From Bradyrhizobium manausense (GTDB taxonomy: Bacteria; Pseudomonadota; Alphaproteobacteria; Rhizobiales; Xanthobacteraceae): DNA of 64,000 nt. The stretch covers positions 122,963 through 186,962 of the forward strand of contig NZ_JAFCKB010000016.1 of NCBI RefSeq assembly GCF_018130615.1, written 5' to 3'. Below, one piece after another: positions 1 to 8,304 of the stretch. The stretch's first letter is position 1; each line of letters opens with the position of its first letter. The translations under genes and the position numbers were made by a program. The notes beneath the pieces were generated by a model. That model saw only the letters and a list, made by a program, of their open reading frames with translations. It had not been told where the DNA came from and searched no databases.

Positions 1-1174
1 GGGCTGCCTCACGATCGATATCGTGGAAGCGAAGCACCTTCATTCGAGCCTTCGCGCCCATCGCCTGAATTTGCTCGCCAGGACTTTCCAGGCAGGCACG
101 CATCGCGGCGGTGAGGCTATCGACGTCTCCGGCTGATACGAGCCATCCGTGCTGATCGGGCTCAACCAGCTCCGGTATGCCAGCAACGAACGTGCTGATG
201 ATTGGGCGTTGCAACGCCATCGCTTCCATGATGACGACGGGAAGTCCTTCGGCAAAGCTGGGCAAGACCAGGGCCCGGGAGGCGAGGATCTGTGCTCGGA
301 CCTCGGCGCTCTCGATCCAGCCCGTGATCTTCACAACGGATCGCAATTGGTAGGCGTCGATCAGCCTTTCGAGCTCGCCACGCATCTCGCCATCGCCGGC
401 AAGAACGAGCTCGAACTTGACGCCGGCGTCCATGAGTTGCTTGGCCGACTCGAGCAGCAGCAGCTGGCCTTTCTGCTCGCAAAGCCTGCCGACACAAATG
501 AGCCGAGAGGCCGCGGGGAGGGAGGTGACGTCGGTGTGTCCGTAGAACGAAGGCTCGAGGCCGCACCTCACGATCCTGATCTTGTGCCATTGATCGTGGG
601 CCACCTGTCGGAAAAGCTGGCTGCGTCCGAAGGAGCTGATCGCAACGACGAAGTTCGCGCGCCTGATCTTCTCCGGCAAGGCAATGAACTGAGCCTTGTC
701 GAACTCCTCGGGGCCGTGAACAGTGAAACTCCAGGGCGGCCCGCCCAATGCATGAACCAGCATGGCGACTTCAGCCGAGTTCGTCCCAAAGTGGGCGTGG
801 AGATGCTCGGCCTTTTCAGCGGTGATCCACTGGGAGACGAGACACGCTTCGAGCAGATAGACGAAGTGCACAGGCAGCGGCCGTTCTGCGCGTCGCCCCA
901 GCTTCCAAACCAGTGCCAGTGCTTTCAACATGGCGGCCGGTCGGCTCGCCAGCATCTTGAAGAAAGCGAGAAGAAGGGCCTTGGTGCCGCGTTGGAGGAC
1001 GAAGCGTGTCTTCCGTGCTTCCGACTGGTCTTCGGGGCCGAGGTGATCTGTGCCGTCTCCCCGAATTGATATCCGCAGGATCTCGTGACCTTGGCGTTCG
1101 AGCGCGAGAATTTCCCTGCGAATGAAACTGTGGCTGATGGCAGGATACCGATTAACCAGATAAGCAATTTTCAT
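1..1174 (-). CDS. Glycosyltransferase family 4 (partial, C-terminus beyond window)
   Basis: Reading the minus strand from an ATG at 1174 gives an open frame to the window edge (about 391 codons, no stop), so the gene is cut at its 3' end. The product starts MKIAYLVNRYPAISHSFIRR, the usual opening of GT4 (GT-B fold) transferases of the WcaL type. Further on are a HAHFGTNSAEVA stretch, an HGPEEFD acceptor-site stretch, a VGRLCEQKGQLLL turn and the EGLPVVIME motif (the two glutamates seven residues apart, contacting the nucleotide sugar in GT4 enzymes). It probably adds a sugar to a lipid-linked exopolysaccharide repeat on the cytoplasmic face; donor and acceptor cannot be read. It is divergent from the GT2 gene at 1350 across a 175-bp gap. 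The plus-strand frame opposite it is a shadow. Confidence 0.9.
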   Translation of the reverse strand, partial: MKIAYLVNRYPAISHSFIRREILALERQGHEILRISIRGDGTDHLGPEDQSEARKTRFVLQRGTKALLLAFFKMLASRPAAMLKALALVWKLGRRAERPLPVHFVYLLEACLVSQWITAEKAEHLHAHFGTNSAEVAMLVHALGGPPWSFTVHGPEEFDKAQFIALPEKIRRANFVVAISSFGRSQLFRQVAHDQWHKIRIVRCGLEPSFYGHTDVTSLPAASRLICVGRLCEQKGQLLLLESAKQLMDAGVKFELVLAGDGEMRGELERLIDAYQLRSVVKITGWIESAEVRAQILASRALVLPSFAEGLPVVIMEAMALQRPIISTFVAGIPELVEPDQHGWLVSAGDVDSLTAAMRACLESPGEQIQAMGAKARMKVLRFHDIDREAA

Positions 1175-1349
1175 CGGTTCGATCTCGGGCTGCTTTCGCT
1201 GCTCGGCCGACCGGTTTGACTGGGTGGCGAGGCTGCTTGTAGTTTTGCCGACCTGAAGGCACTCATACAGCCTTCCATCGAAGTTCCTCGGCGCAAGGCT
1301 GGATGTGCGCCAATGACTATCCCGCAGTCGGCTGAATGATCAACGGCAG

Positions 1350-2528
1350 ATGGTGTTTCTGACCCTCATAATCGGTTTGGCGTTAATTCCGACGCTCACG
1401 CTTTTCGTCGAGGTCTTGGCAGCGATTGCGCCAGGCCACGAGCCAGCCTCCGACGGCGGCCTCGTCGCGGGCACGGTCGCAGTGGTGATCCCGGCTCACA
1501 ACGAGAGTGCCGGCATCGTTCCGACGCTGAGAGACATCGTGCCTCAGTTGCGAGAGCGCGACCGCCTCATCGTGGTGGCGGACAATTGCAGTGACGACAC
1601 AGCGGCCGTGGCAGCAGCTCACGGGGCGCAGATCCTCGTTCGGAACGAACCCGACAAGCGCGGCAAGGGTTACGCGATGGCCTGGGCCGTGGGGCATCTG
1701 GCGAACGATCCGCCGGATTTCGTTCTCTTCGTGGATGCGGACTGCCGCTTGCAGTCCGATTTCGTGACCGGAGTGCTCAGCCACTGCAGCCAACGGGCGA
1801 GGCCAGTTCAGGCACTCTACCTCATGACTGCGCCGGAGCCTCCCAGTGATAGCCAGAGCGTCGCCGAATTCGCCTGGCGTCTGAAGAACTGGGTTCGGCC
1901 GCTCGGCCTGACCTTCTTGGGGCGTCCGGTACAGCTCATGGGCACCGGCATGATGTTTCCCTGGAGCGTGATCCGGTCTGCGCCGCTTGCGAGCGGCAAC
2001 ATCGTCGAGGACCTGAAGCTCGGACTGGATCTGGCTCTCTCGGGCAGTCCGGCCTGTTTTCTGTCTTCGGTTCGCGTCACCAGCGAATTTGCCGCGACGG
2101 AGCGCGGCGCTGAAACGCAACGGCAGCGCTGGGTTCAGGGGCATCTGGCCATGATCGCCGATTACGTCCCGCGTCTGCTCGCAACCGCCCTCGTCAGGGG
2201 AAATGTCGATCTGCTGGCGCTGGCGCTCGATCTGCTGGTGCCTCCGCTCTCGCTGCTGGTGATGATCGCGGGCGGTGCTCTGGTGGTCGCGACTGCATTC
2301 GGTTTGCTTACGGGGGACCCGCTTCCGGCGGCGCTGGCTTTTCTCAACCTCGTCTTGCTTGCCGTCTCGATCATGCTCGCCTGGAGCAGATTTGGCCGTG
2401 ATGTCCTGCCGGGCGGGAAAGTCCTCTCGGTCATGAGTCAGATCCCGCAGCGGTTGCGCCTGTTTCGAGGCCTTGCGCGGGGGCGGGCATCAGAATGGGT
2501 CCGGACGGACCGCCAAAAGCCGGAATGA
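1350..2528 (+). CDS. Membrane glycosyltransferase family 2
   Basis: A 392-residue processive-type GT2 enzyme. Residues 1-25 form an N-terminal membrane segment. The GT-A core begins at about residue 43 (VAVVIPAHNES), with the metal-binding DxD at residues 129-131 (FVDADC), an acidic ED pair near 220, and the QRQRW motif at 257-261, which in this superfamily binds the acceptor or nascent chain. Two further hydrophobic segments follow (about residues 288-325 and 330-352). This layout fits cellulose-synthase-like or N-acetylglucosaminyltransferase-like enzymes that build a polysaccharide at the inner membrane. The neighbouring GT4 gene points to a shared exopolysaccharide pathway. Substrate unknown. 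Confidence 0.88.
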   Translation: MVFLTLIIGLALIPTLTLFVEVLAAIAPGHEPASDGGLVAGTVAVVIPAHNESAGIVPTLRDIVPQLRERDRLIVVADNCSDDTAAVAAAHGAQILVRNEPDKRGKGYAMAWAVGHLANDPPDFVLFVDADCRLQSDFVTGVLSHCSQRARPVQALYLMTAPEPPSDSQSVAEFAWRLKNWVRPLGLTFLGRPVQLMGTGMMFPWSVIRSAPLASGNIVEDLKLGLDLALSGSPACFLSSVRVTSEFAATERGAETQRQRWVQGHLAMIADYVPRLLATALVRGNVDLLALALDLLVPPLSLLVMIAGGALVVATAFGLLTGDPLPAALAFLNLVLLAVSIMLAWSRFGRDVLPGGKVLSVMSQIPQRLRLFRGLARGRASEWVRTDRQKPE

Positions 2529-2934
2529 GCGATCCCGCCGAAGGCGGAGCATTTTCTCGAGGCTCTTTCGCTTGATATCACCCGATGAATTAATTACAGC
2601 CGATTCGTCGTTTTGAGCTTATTCAGCGGCCCTCGGGAGGCCGATTCTTGCCCGCTTCTGCGGAATGTGAATGCAGCGCAACAACGCCGCTCTATTTAAA
2701 ATCCCGGCTTGGTTAATTGAGCCGGCAGCGGCGCCGTAGTCCCGAAGCAATGAAATTCCTGAGGAATTTGGATCGAGATCTCCCCGCGATCGATGATTGA
2801 TTAAATAATGGCTTTATTCTGCTAAAAACTTAATCGAATTTATTTGAAGATTGATATTGCGTTGCCCCTAACCAGCCGCTAACAGTTCCACCCACCAGAC
2901 ATTGTGGACCATCAGGTCGGAGGAGTTGTCGAAA
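2529..2934. other. Intergenic region, AT-rich leader of a PEP-CTERM gene
   Basis: No gene is seen. A short GC hairpin follows the GT2 stop. The stretch from about 2690 to 2870 is clearly more AT-rich than the surrounding DNA and probably holds the promoter for the gene at 2935; no consensus -35/-10 pair could be assigned with confidence. Confidence 0.5.
2535..2547 (+). terminator. Weak hairpin after GT2 gene
   Basis: CCGCC and GGCGG flank a GAA loop just after the GT2 stop codon, followed by AGCATTTTC. The stem is only 5 bp and the T run is interrupted, so this is a weak candidate. Confidence 0.35.
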
Positions 2935-3462
2935 ATGACACGATTTAAGTCTTTGTTTATTGCCGCTGCGAGCCTGATTTGCTTCTCGGCCAGCCAGGCC
3001 GATGCGTCGGTCATTGTGGACTCGTTCACGGTCACCCCGACCACGGTTGCAGCCGGCGGTAGCCCGACCTTCTCGTTGCAGCTGACCTTCACCTACGACA
3101 CGGGTCCGAAGAACCTCGAAAAGTATGACGGCACTGTTTCGTTCCTCGACGGCAACGGCGACGTCAAGGTCGTCGGCCCGATGACGGTCAACGTGAACAA
3201 GAACACCGGCTCGGTTACGGAAACTTTCTCGTATTCGGCCTTCAGCCTGCCGCCCGGCCAGTATCCGACGTCCTACACCTATGATTTCAACGCGACGTAT
3301 CCCGGCGCGTCCGCGACACACCACTACACCGGCTCTGGCGATGGCCCGCTCGTGACCGCCGTTCCGGAGCCCGCTACCTGGGCGATGATGGTTCTCGGCT
3401 TCCTGGGCGTCGGCTTCGTGTCGTATCGCCGTCGCGCTGGATCCTCGCTTCGTCTGGCCTAA
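2935..3462 (+). CDS. PEP-CTERM (PEPxxWA) sorted secreted protein
   Basis: A 175-residue secreted protein. The ATG at 2935 was chosen because a GGAGG site lies 11-16 bases upstream and the product then begins with a normal Sec signal peptide ([20 protein letters not shown], cleavage near SQADA). The middle is a beta-rich, Thr/Ser-rich domain of unknown function with a possible Ig-like repeat ([15 protein letters not shown]). The tail from residue 143 has the sorting signal: [10 protein letters not shown], a hydrophobic segment, then YRRR. Such tails are recognised by exosortases and the proteins accompany exopolysaccharide loci. The gene stands alone and is followed by tandem terminators. Molecular role unknown. 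Confidence 0.88.
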   Translation: MTRFKSLFIAAASLICFSASQADASVIVDSFTVTPTTVAAGGSPTFSLQLTFTYDTGPKNLEKYDGTVSFLDGNGDVKVVGPMTVNVNKNTGSVTETFSYSAFSLPPGQYPTSYTYDFNATYPGASATHHYTGSGDGPLVTAVPEPATWAMMVLGFLGVGFVSYRRRAGSSLRLA

Positions 3463-3487
3463 TACCAAACGACCGACCTGATCTTGG

Positions 3488-3511
3488 AAAAGCCGCTGCA
3501 AAGCGGCTTTT
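3488..3511 (+). terminator. Rho-independent terminator
   Basis: AAAAGCCGCT and AGCGGCTTTT form a perfect 10-bp stem around a GCAA tetraloop, followed by CTTTT. It lies 25 bases after the stop of the PEP-CTERM gene at 2935. Confidence 0.9.
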
Positions 3512-3547
3512 CTTTTGTCTGCGATCCTCCGAGCCAGAATTTTCTGC

Positions 3548-3567
3548 GCCGCCGCCAGGCGGCTTTT
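3548..3567 (+). terminator. Second, tandem terminator hairpin
   Basis: GCCGCC and GGCGGC pair around GCCA and are followed by TTTTGATTTTT. It looks like a backup terminator to the one at 3488. Confidence 0.6.
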
Positions 3568-3839
3568 GATTTTTGGCGAGGTCAGCTGTGCCGAGTTCGA
3601 TTTGATCAGCGCTCCGGGGTGCGCAGCGTGGGGCGCAGGGTTGAACCCATTTCACCTCCGAAGCGACTAAGCCCGCACGATGGCGGAGCTAAGGCGGGTG
3701 CGCTGACGTTAACCCTGCCACGCACAGTTGAGTGATTTTGGGCTTACCCCCATCATTGATGACGACAAACGGTAAAATCTAAGATAAATAGCAGGTTAAA
3801 TGGTCCCAACTTAATCGTCGGGCCAGCCGGAGAATTGGA

Positions 3840-4778
3840 ATGTCGTTTAGGTCATTTTCATCCATCGCTTTCATTGCCGCCTGCCTCGCCTCGTCGTCGG
3901 CCCTGGCCTCCGAGATTACGGTGACGAGTTACGACATGAACAATGGTAATGGGGCGACGCAGTACACGTTCGGCCCAAACTATTTCGACTTCAGCTACAC
4001 GAATAACGTGACGCATACGGTTGACCCGAACGCCAGCAAAAATGGCTCGAACCAGCCGGTCCCTAATAATGCTGCGCCCAAGGATGCACTGTTAACGGGT
4101 GGCAAGGGCATTTTGGCCGACGGGACGATCGCAACTCAGGTCTATTCACTGGTGACAGGTGCGACCGGAACGATTCAGAATGGTACGTATCTGAATGGGC
4201 AGCCCACCCAGTATGTCGGGTGGAAATACCAGGATCCGACCATCGTATTTCACCTGCAGCCCGGCAGTCAGGTTGGTTCGATCAACCTCTATGTTGCAGC
4301 CAACAACCCTGCCATTGGGAATCTCAACGGTCTGGTCGCGGCGCCGCAAAATGTGCTGTTGAATGTCGATGGCAAGTCCGTAGCAGCGAGCATGGCGGAA
4401 ACCCTGCTCAATCCGTTTACGGCCATGATCACGCTGAGCGGGTTCGGCTCGTTGTCCTCGAGTTCATTGTTCAGCCTGACGCTCGAGCGGGGAGCGTTGC
4501 AGCAGGACGGTATCAACTACCGGGATAATCACGTCGTCGGACCAAACGCAGGCAAGGTATGTGATCCGATGTGTTTCGTCGATGACGTTAGCGGCTTCTA
4601 CGAAAATGCGGCGTTGGGCAATAATGGTTTGGGCTACGAGCCCTGGATCATGTTGAGCGAAGTGCAGTTCTTCTCGTCGGCTGTTCCCGAGCCCTCGACG
4701 TGGATCATGATGATCGCTGGTTTCTTCGGGATCGGCACGCTTGCTTATCGCCGCAGGCGCGAGTTGGCGTCCGCCTGA
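3840..4778 (+). CDS. PEP-CTERM (PEPxxWA-like) secreted protein
   Basis: 312 residues with a GGAGA ribosome-binding site, a Sec signal peptide (MSFRSFSSIAFIAACLASSS, cleavage near ALA) and a C-terminal sorting signal from residue 282 (VPEPSTWIMMIAGFFGIG, then YRRRRE). The W is followed by I rather than A, a small departure from the other copies. The mature part is Asn/Gly/Thr-rich and beta-like, with two cysteines in CDPMC that may form a disulfide. I do not recognise the mature domain. It is monocistronic, like the other PEP-CTERM genes here. Probable role: surface or extracellular matrix protein. Confidence 0.87.
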   Translation: MSFRSFSSIAFIAACLASSSALASEITVTSYDMNNGNGATQYTFGPNYFDFSYTNNVTHTVDPNASKNGSNQPVPNNAAPKDALLTGGKGILADGTIATQVYSLVTGATGTIQNGTYLNGQPTQYVGWKYQDPTIVFHLQPGSQVGSINLYVAANNPAIGNLNGLVAAPQNVLLNVDGKSVAASMAETLLNPFTAMITLSGFGSLSSSSLFSLTLERGALQQDGINYRDNHVVGPNAGKVCDPMCFVDDVSGFYENAALGNNGLGYEPWIMLSEVQFFSSAVPEPSTWIMMIAGFFGIGTLAYRRRRELASA

Positions 4779-4985
4779 TCTTTCTTGGCGCTCCTTCAGT
4801 AGCAGGATGCGCGCTGAAGGGCGTACGGGCCGTTTCCACAGGGTCGAGTTGGTAGAGTCGATGTATCTGTGTCGGCCGAGCCGAACTGTCTTGCCTTGCG
4901 AATAGGCGAGCAGGGTTTTTATTCCCATTGAGGCGATCTCATCAGGGCGAGCGACTGCTACTTGTTGTCGCGCCCTGACGCAACG

Positions 4986-5324
4986 ATGTCACGCCACCGA
5001 GAAATCCCTCCGCCGCTTGGGAGTCGATCTGTCGACTCGTTGGCCGAGATGATATGGGAGGTTGCGGCGCGCAACCTTTGGCGGAGACATGTGATGTTGC
5101 CTGACTCGATCACGAGCGTGCTGCTCGCCGCGCTCAACGCGGCAGACGAGGCAGTCGAGCGTGATTCGACCCTGACCGAACCGATCAGCGCTGAAGCCGC
5201 TCCCGCCGCGCAGGCCCTGGCCAATTTTGCCAAGCTGTCGATGCCGGATTTTGCAGAAGACCGTTCGAACCGGTTTGCGGCCACCATCTGTTTGAGCATG
5301 GAAAAATTCAAATCGGCGTCTTGA
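4986..5324 (+). CDS. Hypothetical protein, about 112 residues
   Basis: An open frame from an ATG at 4986 with genus-like codon use in its second half (many GCC, CTG and ATC codons). The product has an acidic, helical C-terminal half (around LLAALNAADEAVERDSTLT) and no signal peptide, membrane segment or motif I recognise. No strong ribosome-binding site is visible and an antisense frame of similar length overlaps, so coding status is uncertain. It lies alone between two PEP-CTERM genes. Confidence 0.4.
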   Translation: MSRHREIPPPLGSRSVDSLAEMIWEVAARNLWRRHVMLPDSITSVLLAALNAADEAVERDSTLTEPISAEAAPAAQALANFAKLSMPDFAEDRSNRFAATICLSMEKFKSAS

Positions 5325-5610
5325 TCGGACTGCGATCTCGGAGGCCTCATCGCACTGGCGCGTGAGTCGGTTTGTCCGGTTGGCAGGGGCATTTCTCGCG
5401 CGCGGCGGATTGTCGATTCGGCTATATTTTTTCACGAATCAGTAAGCGTTCGATTTAGTATCCCGAAAATCCCAGCAAGACAGATCTAGCGACGCGAGAG
5501 TGCTCTCCCGCGGCTGGCCTTTGCGATTCGCCTCGGTGGATGACGACGTTCAGCAAGGGCTCGCCGGCAAAGCTGTTTTCATTCCCGCTTCAATTGACGA
5601 GGACAAGTTC

Positions 5611-6228
5611 GTGAACATTTTGAAGATTGCGTCGGCTGCTCTGCTTGGCGGCATGCTTGCGGTGACATCCGCCAACGCCGGCGTCGTGACCGAGCAGTTC
5701 AATTTCAAGAGCGATTCCTACCTCATTCAGGGACAGTTTACGTACGACAACGCCACGCATGACGTCCAAAACATTACCGGGACGGTTCTCGCAACCGGCA
5801 TTGCTGCGGGATTTGGCGGTGCAATCCATGGCATCGTTGCTTCCCCAGTGGATTCCAACAATCTGCCCTTCTTCGTGGTCGACAATAAGTTCGATCCTGC
5901 CGCGGGAGGCTTCTCCTTCTACGGAATCCTGTTTTCGTTCGGGACCGGAAATTACGGCAATTTGTTCTCCTACGATCCTGCGCTTTCCACTTTTCTTCCT
6001 CCGTTTCCCAATGCGAGCCCGGGCTTCTCTGCCTTCCTGCCGAATCCTCCAACCTCGACGACAAGCGGCGATTCCGGGCCGCTCTATTCTCCCGGCGAGC
6101 TAGGGACCCTTGAATTGAGCGCGGTCGGCGCGGTGCCGGAACTGCCCACCTGGGCCATGCTGATCTTCGGTTTTCTCGGAATCGCAATGGTGCTGCGCCG
6201 AGGACGTCGATTGAGAGCTCTTAGCTGA
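5611..6228 (+). CDS. PEP-CTERM-like secreted protein with variant PEL motif
   Basis: 205 residues from a GTG at 5611. I chose GTG because GAGGA lies 7 bases upstream and it gives a proper signal peptide (VNILKIASAALLGGMLAVTS, cleavage near ANA); the upstream ATG at 5500 would add 37 residues that destroy it. The tail from residue 175 reads VPELPTWAMLIFGFLGI, then RRGRR. PEP is replaced by PEL while the TWAM, hydrophobic and basic parts are kept. The mature domain is Gly/Pro/Phe-rich with no recognised fold. Whether the altered motif is still processed by an exosortase is open. Confidence 0.8.
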   Translation: MNILKIASAALLGGMLAVTSANAGVVTEQFNFKSDSYLIQGQFTYDNATHDVQNITGTVLATGIAAGFGGAIHGIVASPVDSNNLPFFVVDNKFDPAAGGFSFYGILFSFGTGNYGNLFSYDPALSTFLPPFPNASPGFSAFLPNPPTSTTSGDSGPLYSPGELGTLELSAVGAVPELPTWAMLIFGFLGIAMVLRRGRRLRALS

Positions 6229-6867
6229 ACGCTGGCCAGCTCAACTGCGAGCGCAGACAGCCGGTAATCTTCCCGGCTTGGACAGGCCCTCGGGGTGGCG
6301 TAAGCTGCTCACGGCCTCGGGAGCTTGCCCATGCAGATCGTCGGAACCTGTCTGAATTGCCTGCCGGAATACGGCGCGTTTTGCGTGAATGGGGTGGCCG
6401 CGGCGACTATCTTGAGCATTTGCGTCGTCTGGGATCGCTTGCGCCGGCTCGACGTTCAGCGCGATTGAAGCGCGCCTCTGGTGTTGCGGTTCTGCCCTCT
6501 GACATGCATGTCCCAGCGCTCGTACTCTCGTTGTCGAAAGCCGTGGCGAGACGTATCGAGCCATGGCGATGCGCACGATATTCATTGGCCAACGTGTGTT
6601 GCGCTTTGTCGGCGGCTGTCCCCGATTCTAGCTTATGCGAAACTTTTTCGGAGCTGCCTGGTAGCCGCGATCCCGCTGCTGAGGCGCCGTGTTCATGTTG
6701 CGAGCACATGAGCATTGATGCTTGGGCACGTTTTGCAGCTCGCGGTACGAAGAGTGTCACGGAACCTTGATCGAACTCCTTTGCATCGGCCTGTGACCAA
6801 CGCAGGGAAAGCGGACAATCGATCTGCTCGGATCCAGTCTGCTTGGTTTTTTTGGGCGGGGATTTTC
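6229..6867. other. Gene-free interval upstream of small protein copy A
   Basis: Several short frames overlap on both strands but none has a good start site, consistent codon bias or a recognisable product. The last ~105 bases (from 6762) align at constant spacing with the region upstream of the paralogous small gene at 9535 and are annotated separately. Confidence 0.5.
6762..6867 (+). promoter_or_regulatory. Conserved upstream region of small protein copy A
   Basis: The block CTTGATCGAAC ... GTGACCAAC begins about 106 bases before the start codon and recurs about 108 bases before the paralog at 9535. GATTTTCATGAAAG across the start codon is also shared. Constant spacing suggests that promoter and leader were duplicated with the gene. 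No promoter class can be assigned. Confidence 0.5.
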
Positions 6868-7035
6868 ATGAAAGAGATATTGCCGAAGGCACGGAAGCCG
6901 CGCGAGACCACGAAGCCGAAGCGCATTCGTAAGAAGGCGCCGACTCCAGAAAGTATCGCGGAGCAATATCTGGAAGTATTGCGGTTAAGACAGCGGTTGC
7001 TCGAGGCGCATGCTTCGCGGTCCACCCGCCAGTGA
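6868..7035 (+). CDS. Small basic protein, 55 residues (paralog of the gene at 9535)
   Basis: A 55-residue product starting MKEILPKARKPRE. The first half is rich in Lys, Arg and Pro; the second is a predicted amphipathic helix containing IAEQYLEVLRLRQRLLEA. The ATG at 6868 was chosen over earlier starts because the paralog at 9535 begins at the same place, with the same length and no gaps, and 33 of 55 positions are identical (my count), including ten in a row (YLEVLRLRQR). Conservation at the protein level supports real coding. No known family is recognised; a basic tail plus helix could bind nucleic acid or a partner protein, but that is speculation. Confidence 0.72.
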   Translation: MKEILPKARKPRETTKPKRIRKKAPTPESIAEQYLEVLRLRQRLLEAHASRSTRQ

Positions 7036-7352
7036 GAATGATGACCATGCGTTCACTGTCGTCAATTTCCCAGGGGCTCTGACCGTCGAAATCCGCGGGG
7101 TGTCGGGGCTGGGCTAAGGCGTGCCATCCAGGCTGGCTGCGCGCTCCGTCATGAGCTCGAACGAAAAGTCGATCCTGCCAGCAATCCAATTCCTGCAGCC
7201 AATGTGGTCTGGCACAGACACAAGACCCCAGCTCCGAGTTCGGATCGGAGCTGGGGCGCTAGCTAAGTTCATCAAGGAGCGTTGTGTGTTCGTGCCGGAC
7301 TGCGCAGATCATCGCGCGATGAAGTCAGGCTCGCATGCCTTCTGAGAGCCTT
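7036..7352. other. Intergenic region with relic sequence and a 12-bp inverted repeat
   Basis: Just after the 55-residue gene, an ATG at 7050 reads MRSLSSISQGL and stops. Its start resembles the MRSLYV opening of the 30-residue membrane peptide that follows the paralog at 9535, so it may be a decayed copy. A perfect inverted repeat lies at 7226-7256. No other gene is seen. Confidence 0.4.
7226..7256. repeat. Perfect 12-bp inverted repeat (hairpin)
   Basis: CCCCAGCTCCGA (7226-7237) and TCGGAGCTGGGG (7245-7256) form a perfect 12-bp stem with a 7-base loop. There is no T run on either side, so it is not a typical terminator; it lies between convergent genes and could act as a bidirectional block or RNA end. 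Confidence 0.7.
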
Positions 7353-7991
7353 TCAGATTGTAGCGGTCGCCATCGCCCGCTTGCGACGATAGGTCACGAA
7401 ACCGAGGCCGCCAAAGCCCAGAAGCATCATGGCCCAGGTGGAAGGCTCGGGCACCGCGCCGGCGACGGGAGGCGGGTTCGACGTCACGTCCGAGACGTGC
7501 CCGGTGATCGGATCCTTGGCATCAAGCGAAAACAGATAGATGTCATCGATCGCCAATTTGAACGAACCGCCGTCGTACTTAATCGTCTGAGGCTTGCCAA
7601 AATCGATCTCGACGTAGCCCAGGCCGAAGAAGATCAGGCCGACGAGGTCCGCGGTAAAGATGCTCGAGCCGGCGCCGGTCGGCGATGTGAACGAGACCTT
7701 CAGGTCGAACGTCGTTGCCGATGGGTCGTCGAACAGGAAGTTCTGAAGCGACATGCTGCCGAGGTTGAGGCTCGGCCCCGACTTGTTCGTAGCCGTCGTT
7801 CCCTTGAAGTTGAGCCCGCCTTCGCCGTGAACCGCTCCGCCAGTCGAGGCAGTCGCGGCGGCCGTGCAGCTCGGTCCGCTCGTGAAGCATCCGCTCGTGG
7901 AATAGCTATAGACAAGCGCAGCCTGGCTTGGCGCGCTCCAGAGGATGGGCGTAGCAGCCAGGCCAGCCAAGACAATGTTCTTAATCTTCAT
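7353..7991 (-). CDS. PEP-CTERM (PEPxxWA) secreted protein
   Basis: 212 residues with a Sec signal peptide (MKIKNIVLAGLAATPILWSA, cleavage near SQA) and a C-terminal sorting signal from residue 180 ([19 protein letters not shown], then YRRKR). The mature part has two nearby cysteines (CFTSGPSC) and a beta-rich region; the order of segments recalls PEP-CTERM proteins with no assigned domain. It is leftward and shares orientation with the PEP-CTERM gene at 8305, but the 313-bp gap containing that gene's terminator argues for separate transcripts. Probable surface protein. Confidence 0.88.
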   Translation of the reverse strand: MKIKNIVLAGLAATPILWSAPSQAALVYSYSTSGCFTSGPSCTAAATASTGGAVHGEGGLNFKGTTATNKSGPSLNLGSMSLQNFLFDDPSATTFDLKVSFTSPTGAGSSIFTADLVGLIFFGLGYVEIDFGKPQTIKYDGGSFKLAIDDIYLFSLDAKDPITGHVSDVTSNPPPVAGAVPEPSTWAMMLLGFGGLGFVTYRRKRAMATATI

Positions 7992-8304
7992 TTTCTGCCC
8001 TGTTGGTATTTTCTGATTTAATTTCTTTTAACTCGCGTTTTCGGCGTAAGCCGATTTCGTAGCGCGGTCAACGTGTAACGCTAAGACGGTGTTAAAATAT
8101 TCGAGACCGCCTTGTTTATATGTACGGTGTGTGAACCTCTGGTCATGTTGCGCCGCGGGGGCCCGGTTTCGGGTGCTCCTCGATTAAATTTGCGCTGGTT
8201 GGTCGTCTCGGTTGGAAATCACCAAGCCTGGTCGTCATTCTTCTGAGGACAAAAAGAAGACCGCCCAAGGCGGTCTTCCGTGCGACATGCGTCGGGGCAA
8301 GTGC
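7992..8304. other. Promoter region of the leftward PEP-CTERM gene
   Basis: No gene is seen. The part next to 7991 is AT-rich (about 7995-8030) and probably contains the promoter and leader of the gene at 7353. The far end carries the terminator of the gene at 8305. Confidence 0.45.
8256..8278 (-). terminator. Rho-independent terminator
   Basis: On the minus strand, GAAGACCGCC and GGCGGTCTTC form a perfect 10-bp stem with a 3-base loop, followed by TTTTTGTCC. It serves the PEP-CTERM gene ending at 8305. Confidence 0.85.

Larger units (their letters stand above)
3463..3839. other. Intergenic region with tandem terminators and AT-rich promoter zone
   Basis: No gene is supported. Two hairpins with T runs follow the upstream PEP-CTERM gene. 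An AT-rich stretch at about 3735-3820 precedes the next PEP-CTERM gene and probably contains its promoter. A possible 83-codon frame at 3484 starts inside the terminator and was not accepted. Confidence 0.5.

Noticed and set aside
149-1069. A 306-codon plus-strand frame at the window start
   Set aside because: Complement of the real GT4 gene, which has clear motifs on the minus strand.
4958-5392. A 144-codon minus-strand frame overlapping the hypothetical gene at 4986
   Set aside because: Codon use and composition (Ser/Ala/Arg-rich) are poorer than those of the plus-strand frame; neither is certain.
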